In this document: piece after piece, positions 26,050 through 35,095 of the stretch
How positions within the stretch are numbered: position 1 is the first letter of the stretch
Layout: the number at the start of each line of letters is the position of its first letter
Source: Peptoanaerobacter stomatis
GTDB lineage: Bacteria > Bacillota > Clostridia > Peptostreptococcales > Filifactoraceae
Assembly: GCF_000238095.2 (NCBI RefSeq)
Contig: NZ_JH815225.1
Location: 274,724-338,723 of the forward strand
Length of the DNA stretch: 64,000 nt
Direction of reading: 5' to 3'
Program-made: the position numbers and the translations under genes
The notes under the pieces: generated by a model
What the model saw: the letters and a program-made list of their open reading frames with translations, nothing else
Databases searched by the model: none
Told to the model about the DNA's origin: nothing

Positions 26050-28170
26050 ATGAGTATTAGAGTAGGTATAGATTTAGGAACAACATTTAGCGCGGTGGCG
26101 AGAATCAATGAAGTGAGTGGCAAACCAGAAATTATCAAGAATAGTTTTGATAGTCCAATAACTCCGTCTGTTCTTTGTTTTGAAGAAAATGGCAGAATTC
26201 TATTTGGTGAAGACGCAAAGAGCATGCAGGGAATGGGAAATATAAATGCCATTGCTTTTTTCAAAAGAAACATGGGAAATGATCAGTTCTGTGTGGAGTT
26301 TTTTGGAAAAACATATAATGCAACGGATTTATCCGCAATATTTTTACGTAGTATTGTAAAGGAAGCTGAACAGTCATGTAGAGAAAAAATTGATTCTGCC
26401 GTAATTACTGTTCCAGCCTACTTTACTCATAAAGAAAGACAAGCAACTATCGAAGCAGGGAAAAAAGCAGGCTTGGAAGTAATTGCAATTATAAATGAAC
26501 CAACCGCAGCCGCATTTGCATATGGCTTGAATGAAAAGGACATAGAACAAACCGTTCTTATATATGATTTAGGTGGTGGAACATTTGATGTTACGATTGC
26601 TCGCATTAATAAAGAAAAAATTGATATCTTAGGTAGCGATGGCAATCATGAGCTTGGCGGAAAAGATTGGGATGATTGCATAGCAAGATATTTAGCTAAT
26701 CAATTCAACGAAGAATATGGTGTGGATTTAACCGAAGATGATGAAATGGTTGCGTCATTACTTGTAACCGCAGAATCTGTAAAAAAACAATTAACTTCAA
26801 AAGATGAGGTCACAATCCCAATAGTATATAAAGATATTCGCGGTAGTGTTTCAATAACAGAAGAATTATTTGAGGACATTTCAGATTTTCTAATTGGAGC
26901 AACAAAAGATCTCACAAATAATTTGATAGAATCAATCGGATTATCATGGAGTGATATTACTGGAGCTATTCTAGTTGGTGGATCAACTCGAATGAGAATG
27001 ATACATAATTATGTGAGAGATATTTCAGGCAAAGATCCATTAGGTGGAGTTAATGTTGACGAAGCAGTTGCTCTTGGAGCGGCAATTAGAGCAAACATTG
27101 ATGATGCCGGAAAAAGTGTTACACCGACATTAATGGGAATTTTAGGTGGCAAGAAAAATATTAATATAATTGGGGCAAAGGAAGTTTCAGATGTAACAGC
27201 ACATGCTTTAGGAATGATAGCTGTTAGCGAAGACGGTGAACGGTATGAAAATAGTGTAATCATTCCGAAAAATACATCTATTCCTGCCACAATGACACGA
27301 TCATATAATTTTAGAACGAGAGCTAAAGACAATGAACTTGAGGTATACGTGCTCCAAGGGGCGTACGCAAGACCTTTAGACAACACAATCATTGATAAAT
27401 ATACAATAACCAAAATTGAAAAGACAGATAAGAATCCATCAGTAATTGAAGTTTCATATAAATATACATCAAATGGTGTTGTGGATGTCAGTGCAATCCA
27501 AAAAGATACGGGAAAAACACTTCCTATACGTATTGAAAAGGTGCCGGATGACATGAGCTGGACAGATGGATCTCCTAAAGATCAGATGGTAGCAATTGTG
27601 CCACTAGAAGTTGAAGTAATTCTTGCTGTCGATCTTTCAGGAAGTATGTCGGGCAATCCAGTTGCTAAAGCACAAGATGCGATGAAAGGATTTGTAAAGG
27701 AACTAGATCCAGAATTTACGAAAATTGGATTGTTGGCATTTGCTGATAGGACCAAAATGGTTGTCAAACCTACAAATGATTTTATGAAGGTTATAAGAGG
27801 AGTTGAAGGCATTGATGTTGAAGATGTTGGAATATGTAATAGAGCAGAACCATTTACAGATGCCTTTAATGAACTCAAAATGTCAAGGTTTGATAAGAAT
27901 AAAGATAAAATTCGATACTTGGTAGTCTTGACTGATGGTGTATGGGACGATCCTCATTCTGCTATTAGAAAAGCTAAAAGATGTCATAGTGAAGGAATCG
28001 AAGTAATGGCTTTAGGATTTGGAGGAGCAGATGAACATTTCTTGAAGCAGATTGCATCAACAGATGAATTTGCTTCGCTTACAAATTTATCTGAATTGAC
28101 GGGTTCATTCTCTAAGATTGCACAGGCGATTGGAGATAGTACTCCAGGATCAGGCTTAAAAATGATTTAA
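26050..28170 (+). CDS. HSP70-vWA fusion protein
   Basis: 706 residues. Residues 1-380 are an HSP70 ATPase domain (VGIDLGTTFSAVARINE, YDLGGGTFDVTIARI, GNHELGGKDWDDC, AILVGGSTRMRMI). A beta-rich substrate-binding-like part follows (ALGMIAVSEDGERYENSVII, about 395-500). Instead of the helical lid, the C-terminus is a von Willebrand A domain with an intact MIDAS (AVDLSGSMSGNP, about 525-536), a downstream threonine region and VVLTDGVWDDP (about 622). The fusion suggests metal-dependent protein binding coupled to HSP70 cycling. AGGAGA precedes the ATG. It is followed 15 bases later by the J-like protein, which may be its co-chaperone. Confidence 0.9.
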   Translation: MSIRVGIDLGTTFSAVARINEVSGKPEIIKNSFDSPITPSVLCFEENGRILFGEDAKSMQGMGNINAIAFFKRNMGNDQFCVEFFGKTYNATDLSAIFLRSIVKEAEQSCREKIDSAVITVPAYFTHKERQATIEAGKKAGLEVIAIINEPTAAAFAYGLNEKDIEQTVLIYDLGGGTFDVTIARINKEKIDILGSDGNHELGGKDWDDCIARYLANQFNEEYGVDLTEDDEMVASLLVTAESVKKQLTSKDEVTIPIVYKDIRGSVSITEELFEDISDFLIGATKDLTNNLIESIGLSWSDITGAILVGGSTRMRMIHNYVRDISGKDPLGGVNVDEAVALGAAIRANIDDAGKSVTPTLMGILGGKKNINIIGAKEVSDVTAHALGMIAVSEDGERYENSVIIPKNTSIPATMTRSYNFRTRAKDNELEVYVLQGAYARPLDNTIIDKYTITKIEKTDKNPSVIEVSYKYTSNGVVDVSAIQKDTGKTLPIRIEKVPDDMSWTDGSPKDQMVAIVPLEVEVILAVDLSGSMSGNPVAKAQDAMKGFVKELDPEFTKIGLLAFADRTKMVVKPTNDFMKVIRGVEGIDVEDVGICNRAEPFTDAFNELKMSRFDKNKDKIRYLVVLTDGVWDDPHSAIRKAKRCHSEGIEVMALGFGGADEHFLKQIASTDEFASLTNLSELTGSFSKIAQAIGDSTPGSGLKMI

Positions 28171-28185
28171 AAAGGAGACTTAATC

Positions 28186-31179
28186 ATGACAGAGAATTGG
28201 TATATAGTACTTGGATTGGATTTTGATCCAAATCCAGTCCAAGATGAGACTGTTATCGAACAGAAAATTGAAGAAAAAAGAAAATTCTGGTCAAGTAAAG
28301 CTAATGATTTTAATCATGGGGCAGAATATAGAAAATACTCTCAAATGCTTCCTGACATAAAAAAGGATATGATTGGACCAGAAAATATTAGAGCGGAACT
28401 AATAAAGGATGCTTGTGATAAAACATATGGTCCTATAGACAAGACTCTGAAAATGATTAAGAAGACAGAGATTCCGCAAGATACCATTGAAAAAATGGCA
28501 ACGAAGTTAAAAGTAGATGTTGAAACTGTTAAGCGAAGAGCATCTGCACTCGGAATCAAAATCGTTGCTTCCCAAGGTGGTGATTTTCAGGCAACTTATG
28601 ATAAATACTATAAGACTAAGCCTCAGAATGCAGATAAATACAATGGAATGAATGCCCTTTTGAAGAGCTTTAATGTTACAAATCTGTATGAGTTTTTATA
28701 TGCAGGCACAACAATAAAGAATTCACAGAATTTACCATGTGATGCACTTAAACAAAGAGCAAAGGAAAGAAAAACTAAAGAATTCTATAAAAATGATAGT
28801 GTAAGTGGATCTGGATCAAAGATTTGTGGGCAGTGCGATGAGTGTTTTAAAGACGAAGCAACAAAACAGATATATGATAAATATCTCGAATATAATGCCA
28901 GAAAAACAGTTTTAGATGAGTTAAAATCTTTTTTTGAATTAAGTGGTGAACTAACTCAAGATACGTATGCAGATTATACAGGAAGACTTACTGAAATTTT
29001 CAAAAATAGAAAAGATGCTGAAAATCTATTATTGGCATTTTGCAAAGTTGAGAAGATTCCAGTTCCTGCATCTGGTGTAGAAAAGAAAGAAAACACACAT
29101 ATAAAAATATGTAGATGCGGTTGTACAAACGATGTATCAGATGGAAGAAAATTTTGTAAAGCATGCGGACTAGAGTTAGAAATCAAATGTCCAAAATGTG
29201 GAACTATTAATGATGCAACTATAAATGTATGTAAATGTGGTTTTAAATTCGAAAACATAGATAAGGCCGTATCACTATGCGAATTAGCGTCAGATGCATT
29301 AGATACAATGGACTTTAGCGTTGCGGAAATGCATTTAAAAGATGCAGATAAGTATTGGCCGGGGTCAGACAGAGTTTCGCAACTAAACGAGAGACTAAGA
29401 GATCTAAAAAGCAGGGTAGGAACAGCAGTTGAAGACATGTGTAAAGCATGCAAAGAAAAAAAATATTATGAAGCAAGAAGACAGCTGGAAAGTGTCAAAA
29501 AGTTTTCTCCAAGTTATAGTGAACCCGCTATAGAGGAAGAAATTAACAATGGAATATTAACGGCAGAAAAATTCAAATCAATTGCTCAGAGTGGAAAAAA
29601 TGAAACGGAAATAGTTGATGCATGTACAAAAGCGTACGAAGCTTGTAACGATTGCCCTGGGGTACGTGAAATTATTTCTAAATATCCACCAGCTGCCCCT
29701 ACTGAATTAGTTGTTGTAGCAGACTCATCAGCAAAAGTAAACGTATTGTCATGGAAGAGAAGTACAACAGACGGTTTGCTCTATTATTCAGTTATAAGAA
29801 AAGAAGGAGCGATTCCTATTAGTGTACAAGATGGTACTTTAATCGGCAGAGTAAGTATGTGTAGCATAAATGATCAGAATGTCTTACCTGGAATACAGTA
29901 TTTTTATGCCGTATTTGCAGAAAGGGCGGGCGTATATTCGAATGCTTTAACTTATAAAGATGCCGTAAGTAATCTGTTTGAGATATCTGGAGTTAAAATT
30001 GCTGCGGGCGATGGCGTACTACAACTAAATTGGGATCCAATCGCAGATAATGCGACAGTTAATATTGAACGAAGCGATCATTTAGGGAAAACCACAAAGC
30101 TAAATTGCAATAGCAAATCTAACTTTGTAGATAAAGACTTAAATAATGATGAAGAGTATACATATAAAGTGTATTTATCATACTCAATTGGAATAAAGAA
30201 AACGGATACTAAGGGTATAAATATATCTGGTACACCAACAAGACCTCCACTTCCAATTGAAAAACTAGTGATTAAGCCATCTCAAGGAAATGAATTCCAA
30301 ATAGACTGGGAAAACCCTGAAAACAGTGATGTGCAGTTTTTTTACTCTACAAAGAAACCAGATTTCATAAGTGGAGATCTACTCCCTGTATCTACCTTAG
30401 AAAGCACGATGAATACGCTTATTGTAAGCAAAACATCAAATACTACAGGCACATTCAAATATGAAGGTGATGATTTGATATATGTAATTGCAGTTGTAGT
30501 AAAGTCGGGGTCAGCTGTAATTGGAACTATATCAAGAGCTAGTAAAGGTGGAACCGTAAAAGTAAATAGTGCAAGCCTTGTAAACGGTAAAATCATGATT
30601 AATGTTGAGTTGCCAAAAGATGTTACGGGCTTTGTTGTATTGTATAGACATGATCAATTTCCTGATGATATATCAGATACAAGCACAACAAGAAAATATA
30701 TTCCATTAAAGCAGTATCAGTATGATGGTGGTTTGGTCATTGATTCAAACGAACTAGAGAATTATTACTTTTCAGTATTTGCAGAATTTCGGCGAGATGG
30801 AGAGAGCGATTACTCAACAGGAACAGATTATTTATTTTCTAATGTATCCAAGGAAACTATCACATACTCAATTTCTGTGAATAAGAAACTATTTGGTGGA
30901 GGAATAATTAATCTTACATTTGAGAGTGAAAATAAAAAATTCAGACTGCCGGATATTGATGTAATGTCTGCACAGGATAGAGCACCGATGTTTAAAAAGT
31001 CAGGTAAACTCTTTCACCAAATAGAGGCACAAGAAACAAATGGAAGTGTAACAATTTCTATTCCGTTGAAAAAGGGATTGCCTCGAGAAACTTATATCAA
31101 ACCGTTTTTACAAGATGAAAATCTAGCGGGAAGATATGTATTAAAAATAAAGTTAGGATCAGATCACAAGATCAGTTAG
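28186..31179 (+). CDS. large J-like / zinc-ribbon / FN3 adaptor protein
   Basis: 997 residues. The N-terminus (NWYIVLGLDFDPNPVQDETV, then a basic helix) resembles a J-domain start, but no HPD tripeptide is present. A helical middle includes a Cys cluster (CGQCDEC, about 212-219). Around residues 305-360 there are two zinc ribbons (CRCGCTNDVSDGRKFCKACG and CPKCGTINDATINVCKCG). A TPR-like helical block follows (about 360-490). From about 505 there are two or more fibronectin-III-like domains (start PPAAPTELVVVADSSAKVNV). The C-terminal 350 residues are beta-rich. It may bridge HSP70s to partners or ligands. The loss of HPD means it may not stimulate ATPase in the ordinary way. AAGGAG precedes the ATG. 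Confidence 0.65.
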   Translation: MTENWYIVLGLDFDPNPVQDETVIEQKIEEKRKFWSSKANDFNHGAEYRKYSQMLPDIKKDMIGPENIRAELIKDACDKTYGPIDKTLKMIKKTEIPQDTIEKMATKLKVDVETVKRRASALGIKIVASQGGDFQATYDKYYKTKPQNADKYNGMNALLKSFNVTNLYEFLYAGTTIKNSQNLPCDALKQRAKERKTKEFYKNDSVSGSGSKICGQCDECFKDEATKQIYDKYLEYNARKTVLDELKSFFELSGELTQDTYADYTGRLTEIFKNRKDAENLLLAFCKVEKIPVPASGVEKKENTHIKICRCGCTNDVSDGRKFCKACGLELEIKCPKCGTINDATINVCKCGFKFENIDKAVSLCELASDALDTMDFSVAEMHLKDADKYWPGSDRVSQLNERLRDLKSRVGTAVEDMCKACKEKKYYEARRQLESVKKFSPSYSEPAIEEEINNGILTAEKFKSIAQSGKNETEIVDACTKAYEACNDCPGVREIISKYPPAAPTELVVVADSSAKVNVLSWKRSTTDGLLYYSVIRKEGAIPISVQDGTLIGRVSMCSINDQNVLPGIQYFYAVFAERAGVYSNALTYKDAVSNLFEISGVKIAAGDGVLQLNWDPIADNATVNIERSDHLGKTTKLNCNSKSNFVDKDLNNDEEYTYKVYLSYSIGIKKTDTKGINISGTPTRPPLPIEKLVIKPSQGNEFQIDWENPENSDVQFFYSTKKPDFISGDLLPVSTLESTMNTLIVSKTSNTTGTFKYEGDDLIYVIAVVVKSGSAVIGTISRASKGGTVKVNSASLVNGKIMINVELPKDVTGFVVLYRHDQFPDDISDTSTTRKYIPLKQYQYDGGLVIDSNELENYYFSVFAEFRRDGESDYSTGTDYLFSNVSKETITYSISVNKKLFGGGIINLTFESENKKFRLPDIDVMSAQDRAPMFKKSGKLFHQIEAQETNGSVTISIPLKKGLPRETYIKPFLQDENLAGRYVLKIKLGSDHKIS

Positions 31180-31191
31180 GAGTGAAATAAA

Positions 31192-32406
31192 ATGGCATTA
31201 AAGCAAACATTTATTTGTCCCTTTTGTTTTGAAGAACATAAAATTTCAAACGTACAATTTAGATGTACAAATAGACGTTGTAAAGATGTAGAAGATATTG
31301 AATTAACAAGATATGAAAATGGTGACATCTCAATTCCTAAAATGGGGAAGCCTACATTTAGGGTAGCAAGTAAAGGAATGTCAATACCTAAATCTGCAAA
31401 ATGCCCAGAATGCGGTAGCTCAACATATGCTGTAGTGTGTCCTTCTTGTCATAACAAATTACCTGAATCTACTCTTCTTGGTAAAGATATGATTATTTCT
31501 GTTGTAGGATCTCGTGATACAGGAAAGAGCCATTTCGTAGGTGTAATAATAAATGAGCTAATTGAGCGAATTTCCGTTAAGTACGGAGGAGCAATGGAAG
31601 GCTTTGATGATACAATGTCAAGATATAAAGCCGGAGCATACCAGAAATTATATATGGATATGCAAAAATTGGATTTGACAAAAAGTTCTGTTCAAGATGT
31701 CAACAATGGAGCATATAGACCATTAATTTTTACTCTCAAATTAAAACGTAAGGCATTGTTCAAGGAACAAATAGACAGTTTTACGTTGGTATTTTTTGAT
31801 ACAGCAGGAGAAGATTTAAACGATGAAGATACTATGAGTACTGTAAATAAATATATATGTAAATCTGCGGGTATTGTTTTCTTGCTAGATCCAATGCAAT
31901 TTCCAGCAGTAAGAAATCAGTTGGATGAAAACACTGTATCTAGAGCATCCTCGGTTGATTGGAAACAGGCTACAAGATCTGATGATATCATGTCAAGAGT
32001 TTCTAAATTAATTAGAAATGATAAGAAGATGAAAAGCGAAGCAAAAATTAATATTCCAGTTGCAGCAGTTTTCTCAAAATTTGATGCCATTGCACCACTT
32101 ATACCTGAAGGAAGCACTGTATTAGAAACAAGTCCTCATTGTAACGAAAAGGTATTTGATATGTCAGACTGGCATAATGTTGATAGTGAAATTCGTAGCT
32201 TACTAGTTGAATGGGGAGCTGAATCGTTTATATCACAGGTTGATGTGAACTATACCAATTATTCGTATTTCGCTGTATCGGCACTTGGAATGGACAACAA
32301 TCCTAAAGAAGATAGAAGGATAGACAGACCTCGCCCACATAGAATAGAGGATCCTTTACTTTGGATTTTAAAGGAAAACGGAGTAATTAAGCCAAGCAAA
32401 AAATAA
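31192..32406 (+). CDS. soluble zinc-ribbon GTPase (double-GTPase type)
   Basis: 404 residues without membrane helices. The N-terminus has zinc-ribbon pairs (ICPFCFEEHK, CTNRRCKD, KCPECGSS, VCPSCHNK; residues 8-90). The GTPase domain has the P-loop VVGSRDTGKSHFVG (about 102-115), G3 equivalent FFDTAGEDLND (about 200-210) and G4-like AVFSKFDAI (about 293-301). It is related to, but distinct from, the membrane-anchored GTPases at 22093 and 39268. The gene is followed after 14 bases by a GAP1-like gene, the partner expected for this class. It likely acts as a GTP switch regulated by that protein. Confidence 0.8.
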   Translation: MALKQTFICPFCFEEHKISNVQFRCTNRRCKDVEDIELTRYENGDISIPKMGKPTFRVASKGMSIPKSAKCPECGSSTYAVVCPSCHNKLPESTLLGKDMIISVVGSRDTGKSHFVGVIINELIERISVKYGGAMEGFDDTMSRYKAGAYQKLYMDMQKLDLTKSSVQDVNNGAYRPLIFTLKLKRKALFKEQIDSFTLVFFDTAGEDLNDEDTMSTVNKYICKSAGIVFLLDPMQFPAVRNQLDENTVSRASSVDWKQATRSDDIMSRVSKLIRNDKKMKSEAKINIPVAAVFSKFDAIAPLIPEGSTVLETSPHCNEKVFDMSDWHNVDSEIRSLLVEWGAESFISQVDVNYTNYSYFAVSALGMDNNPKEDRRIDRPRPHRIEDPLLWILKENGVIKPSKK

Positions 32407-32420
32407 TGGGAGGTAATGTT

Positions 32421-35081
32421 ATGGCAAAACATCAGATTATATATACATCATGCATGCGCGGAATAGATGGTGTTAATGATGGACAGCAGATCTTTTCTTA
32501 TGATGAGTCATTTGCTGATGGAAAAGCAGATGAAGTAAAAAGTCTATTTACATATCAAGTACCTGCGTTACCAGCGGGTACGTTAATGTCGGAGGAAATT
32601 GCATTAACAATGCCGGTAGCATTTAGCTATAGGCTACTCAAAAGTGGAAGTGCATCTGTAACATTAAATACTTATCTAGGCAGAGATTACATGGGAAGTG
32701 CAGGTAGATTTGGTAATCATTTAAGCCATTCTGTAGTATGTGACTTTAGTGATTTTGATATATATCCTTGCGAATTATATGCTAGCACAACATTAAGAAG
32801 TAGCATGACGTATGAGGAAGTAAATAATCCTGAGCCACCAGCTTATTTACCAACACCAGAGCTAATCAAAGGATATGTTATTGATCCTGATTCGATTGTA
32901 GAATTTTTAGGAATTTCAGACAATCTTGAAAGATATAAGCAGATGGTTACTGCTATGTTGCGATTTCAGACAGAGAAAAAAAGAATCGTAATATGTGATG
33001 AACCTGAAAATATAGTAAAGTGGATTGCAGCATTGCACTATACGTTGCCTTTGGATATTGCTAAAAATGTAAATTTTACAAGTTATGAATTTGACCCAGA
33101 ACTATCACCATCGCAGATATGTGGTGTTGTTTCAGAAGGAACAAGATACAATTGTATAAATTATATTTCTTCAAACAGGCATTATGTATTTGATTTTATT
33201 AATAATAAATTTACTCCGGTTGAAACAAATAATATATTGATGGACTTTTTGGATACGGCGTTTAGTTTTTCATATGATAGTTTAACTGATTTTCACTCGT
33301 TTATACTAAACAATACAATTTACAGAGAATGTAATGATAAATTCTATGCAGCTTTTTATCTTTACAATTTACTTTCAGAAGGGATTTCTGAGATTACGAA
33401 AGAGGAGTTTAATGAAATAGAGCAATTTGCAGAACAGTTTCTAACTGATGGTAAAAAAAAGGAAGTGGTATTTAAGCTATTAGAGGAACAGTATAATATT
33501 AATCAACTAGAAAACGATTATGCCTTGCTTGTGTTGGGATATATGCTCCAATCTCTTAATATTCTTGAGCGCACACAACAGAATATGGTTAAGCAGATGA
33601 TAGTGGACAGATTAATTATGTCTTTGTCTACAGGAAATATTTCAGAAGAAGACTATATACCTTTGTACAATAATATTGATAACATGGCTCGTTCAATCAA
33701 TTTAAGTATTCCGGCGGAATTGATGGTCGAAAAAAATAGAGATTCTTTGCTAAACGTATTATCTGAAAGTCCAGAGATGTGGAAGGTATATTTTATTGTA
33801 AGAATAATTAGTGAGTATGTTAAAGATATGAGTCTTTCTACAGAAGAATTATATCCAGATAGACCAATAGGGGCAATTTACTATGGCTTAGTGGGAAGTG
33901 TATATAGAACAGGTAGAAACAATGGCTATACAGTAATTGAGAAAATATTGGAAGGCTTTGAGAGTGATGTTGAATACTATGTGGATATGACTCTTAATAT
34001 CGAGGGCTTTTTAAAGGACTTGAATCTAGGTGAAGAAGATGTAGACCATCTTTGGGAGTATTTTTATGGTCAAGTGTTAAATAAAGATGATGTTTCATTT
34101 GAGGCAATCAACAAAAAGCTTGCAGAATATGATCTATTTGAAGAGATGTATCATTTGTATGAAAGAAATCTTAAGAAGAAAGCAAGTTTACCAGAGACAA
34201 GGGAATATTTTGAGTCATATTGGAATGCGTGGTTCTCTAGAAACAAAAAATATGGACAAGCATATGCCGCTATTGCATTAAAGACATATGAGGAAATTTA
34301 TGAAAGAAAAATTTCCACTATTCCGGATAAAGAACAATTCGATTATACGAGTGAAATCCTAAATATGGCCATGAAAATGGGAATAACTGACGATTATGTG
34401 AGCCTACTTTGTGAAACAATTCTTGAATATATTCCGATGGGAAAACGGACTTCAGAAAACAAAGAAACTATTAGTGAACTATATAAATATAATCGTGAAG
34501 TATTAAATAAGGCAATTGAAGGGAAATTGCTTTTGTTTATAATTGCATTGCAATTGAATAGGGTCACGCGAAAAAATGACATTATTACAACTGTTCAAAA
34601 AATAAAGTCGGTTTCAGTTGAAAGTGGTGCTTGTTTTGAAAGAATTGCCGACGGAAAAATAAAAGATTATTTCGAATGGGCATTTGATTCATTAGGAAAT
34701 TTTAACTTGACCAAGGAAGATTATGAAGCGCTTTATAGCTTATTTGATTTTACAAACTCTGTACATTCCATATTTATGGATTATTGGTGCAGAGCAATAT
34801 ATAAGGATAGTAAAGGAGACAAAGACTATTCAAGTTTTGCGGAGTTTTTGAGATTCATGTTTGACATGGGAAATCAGAATGATCAAGATATGGTCGGAAA
34901 ATACTTATGCAAACTAAGTAAATCAAAACTAGAAGATTTAAACGTTGAAATGCTTACAATTCACTTCAAGAGAGATCGTAAAGCAGCTCATGCTTGGTCA
35001 AATATAAGAGAGATTGCTGATAGTACTAATCCTTTGTTAAATAATCTTTCAAACTTGGGAAATTTATTCAAGAAAAAATAG
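32421..35081 (+). CDS. GAP1-like GTPase-associated protein
   Basis: 886 residues. The N-terminal part (HQIIYTSCMRGIDGVNDGQQ, then MPVAFSYRLLKSGSASVTLN, GRFGNHLSHSVVCDFSDFDI) has the pattern I associate with the GAP1-N2 domain of GTPase-associated protein 1. A middle region (LRFQTEKKRIVICDEPENIV, then WIAALHYTLPLDIAKNVNFT) fits the GAP1-M region. The rest is alpha-helical without motifs. GAP1 proteins are found next to zinc-ribbon double-GTPases in predicted conflict systems, and are thought to act as regulators or adaptors. Adjacent position and architecture agree. GGGAGGT precedes the ATG. Assignment is from memory of the family. Confidence 0.7.
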   Translation: MAKHQIIYTSCMRGIDGVNDGQQIFSYDESFADGKADEVKSLFTYQVPALPAGTLMSEEIALTMPVAFSYRLLKSGSASVTLNTYLGRDYMGSAGRFGNHLSHSVVCDFSDFDIYPCELYASTTLRSSMTYEEVNNPEPPAYLPTPELIKGYVIDPDSIVEFLGISDNLERYKQMVTAMLRFQTEKKRIVICDEPENIVKWIAALHYTLPLDIAKNVNFTSYEFDPELSPSQICGVVSEGTRYNCINYISSNRHYVFDFINNKFTPVETNNILMDFLDTAFSFSYDSLTDFHSFILNNTIYRECNDKFYAAFYLYNLLSEGISEITKEEFNEIEQFAEQFLTDGKKKEVVFKLLEEQYNINQLENDYALLVLGYMLQSLNILERTQQNMVKQMIVDRLIMSLSTGNISEEDYIPLYNNIDNMARSINLSIPAELMVEKNRDSLLNVLSESPEMWKVYFIVRIISEYVKDMSLSTEELYPDRPIGAIYYGLVGSVYRTGRNNGYTVIEKILEGFESDVEYYVDMTLNIEGFLKDLNLGEEDVDHLWEYFYGQVLNKDDVSFEAINKKLAEYDLFEEMYHLYERNLKKKASLPETREYFESYWNAWFSRNKKYGQAYAAIALKTYEEIYERKISTIPDKEQFDYTSEILNMAMKMGITDDYVSLLCETILEYIPMGKRTSENKETISELYKYNREVLNKAIEGKLLLFIIALQLNRVTRKNDIITTVQKIKSVSVESGACFERIADGKIKDYFEWAFDSLGNFNLTKEDYEALYSLFDFTNSVHSIFMDYWCRAIYKDSKGDKDYSSFAEFLRFMFDMGNQNDQDMVGKYLCKLSKSKLEDLNVEMLTIHFKRDRKAAHAWSNIREIADSTNPLLNNLSNLGNLFKKK

Positions 35082-35095
35082 AGAGGTATTGATGT

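Noticed and set aside
27009-27554. Minus-strand open frame inside the HSP70-vWA gene
   Set aside because: Antisense shadow; composition and lack of a ribosome binding site do not support a gene.
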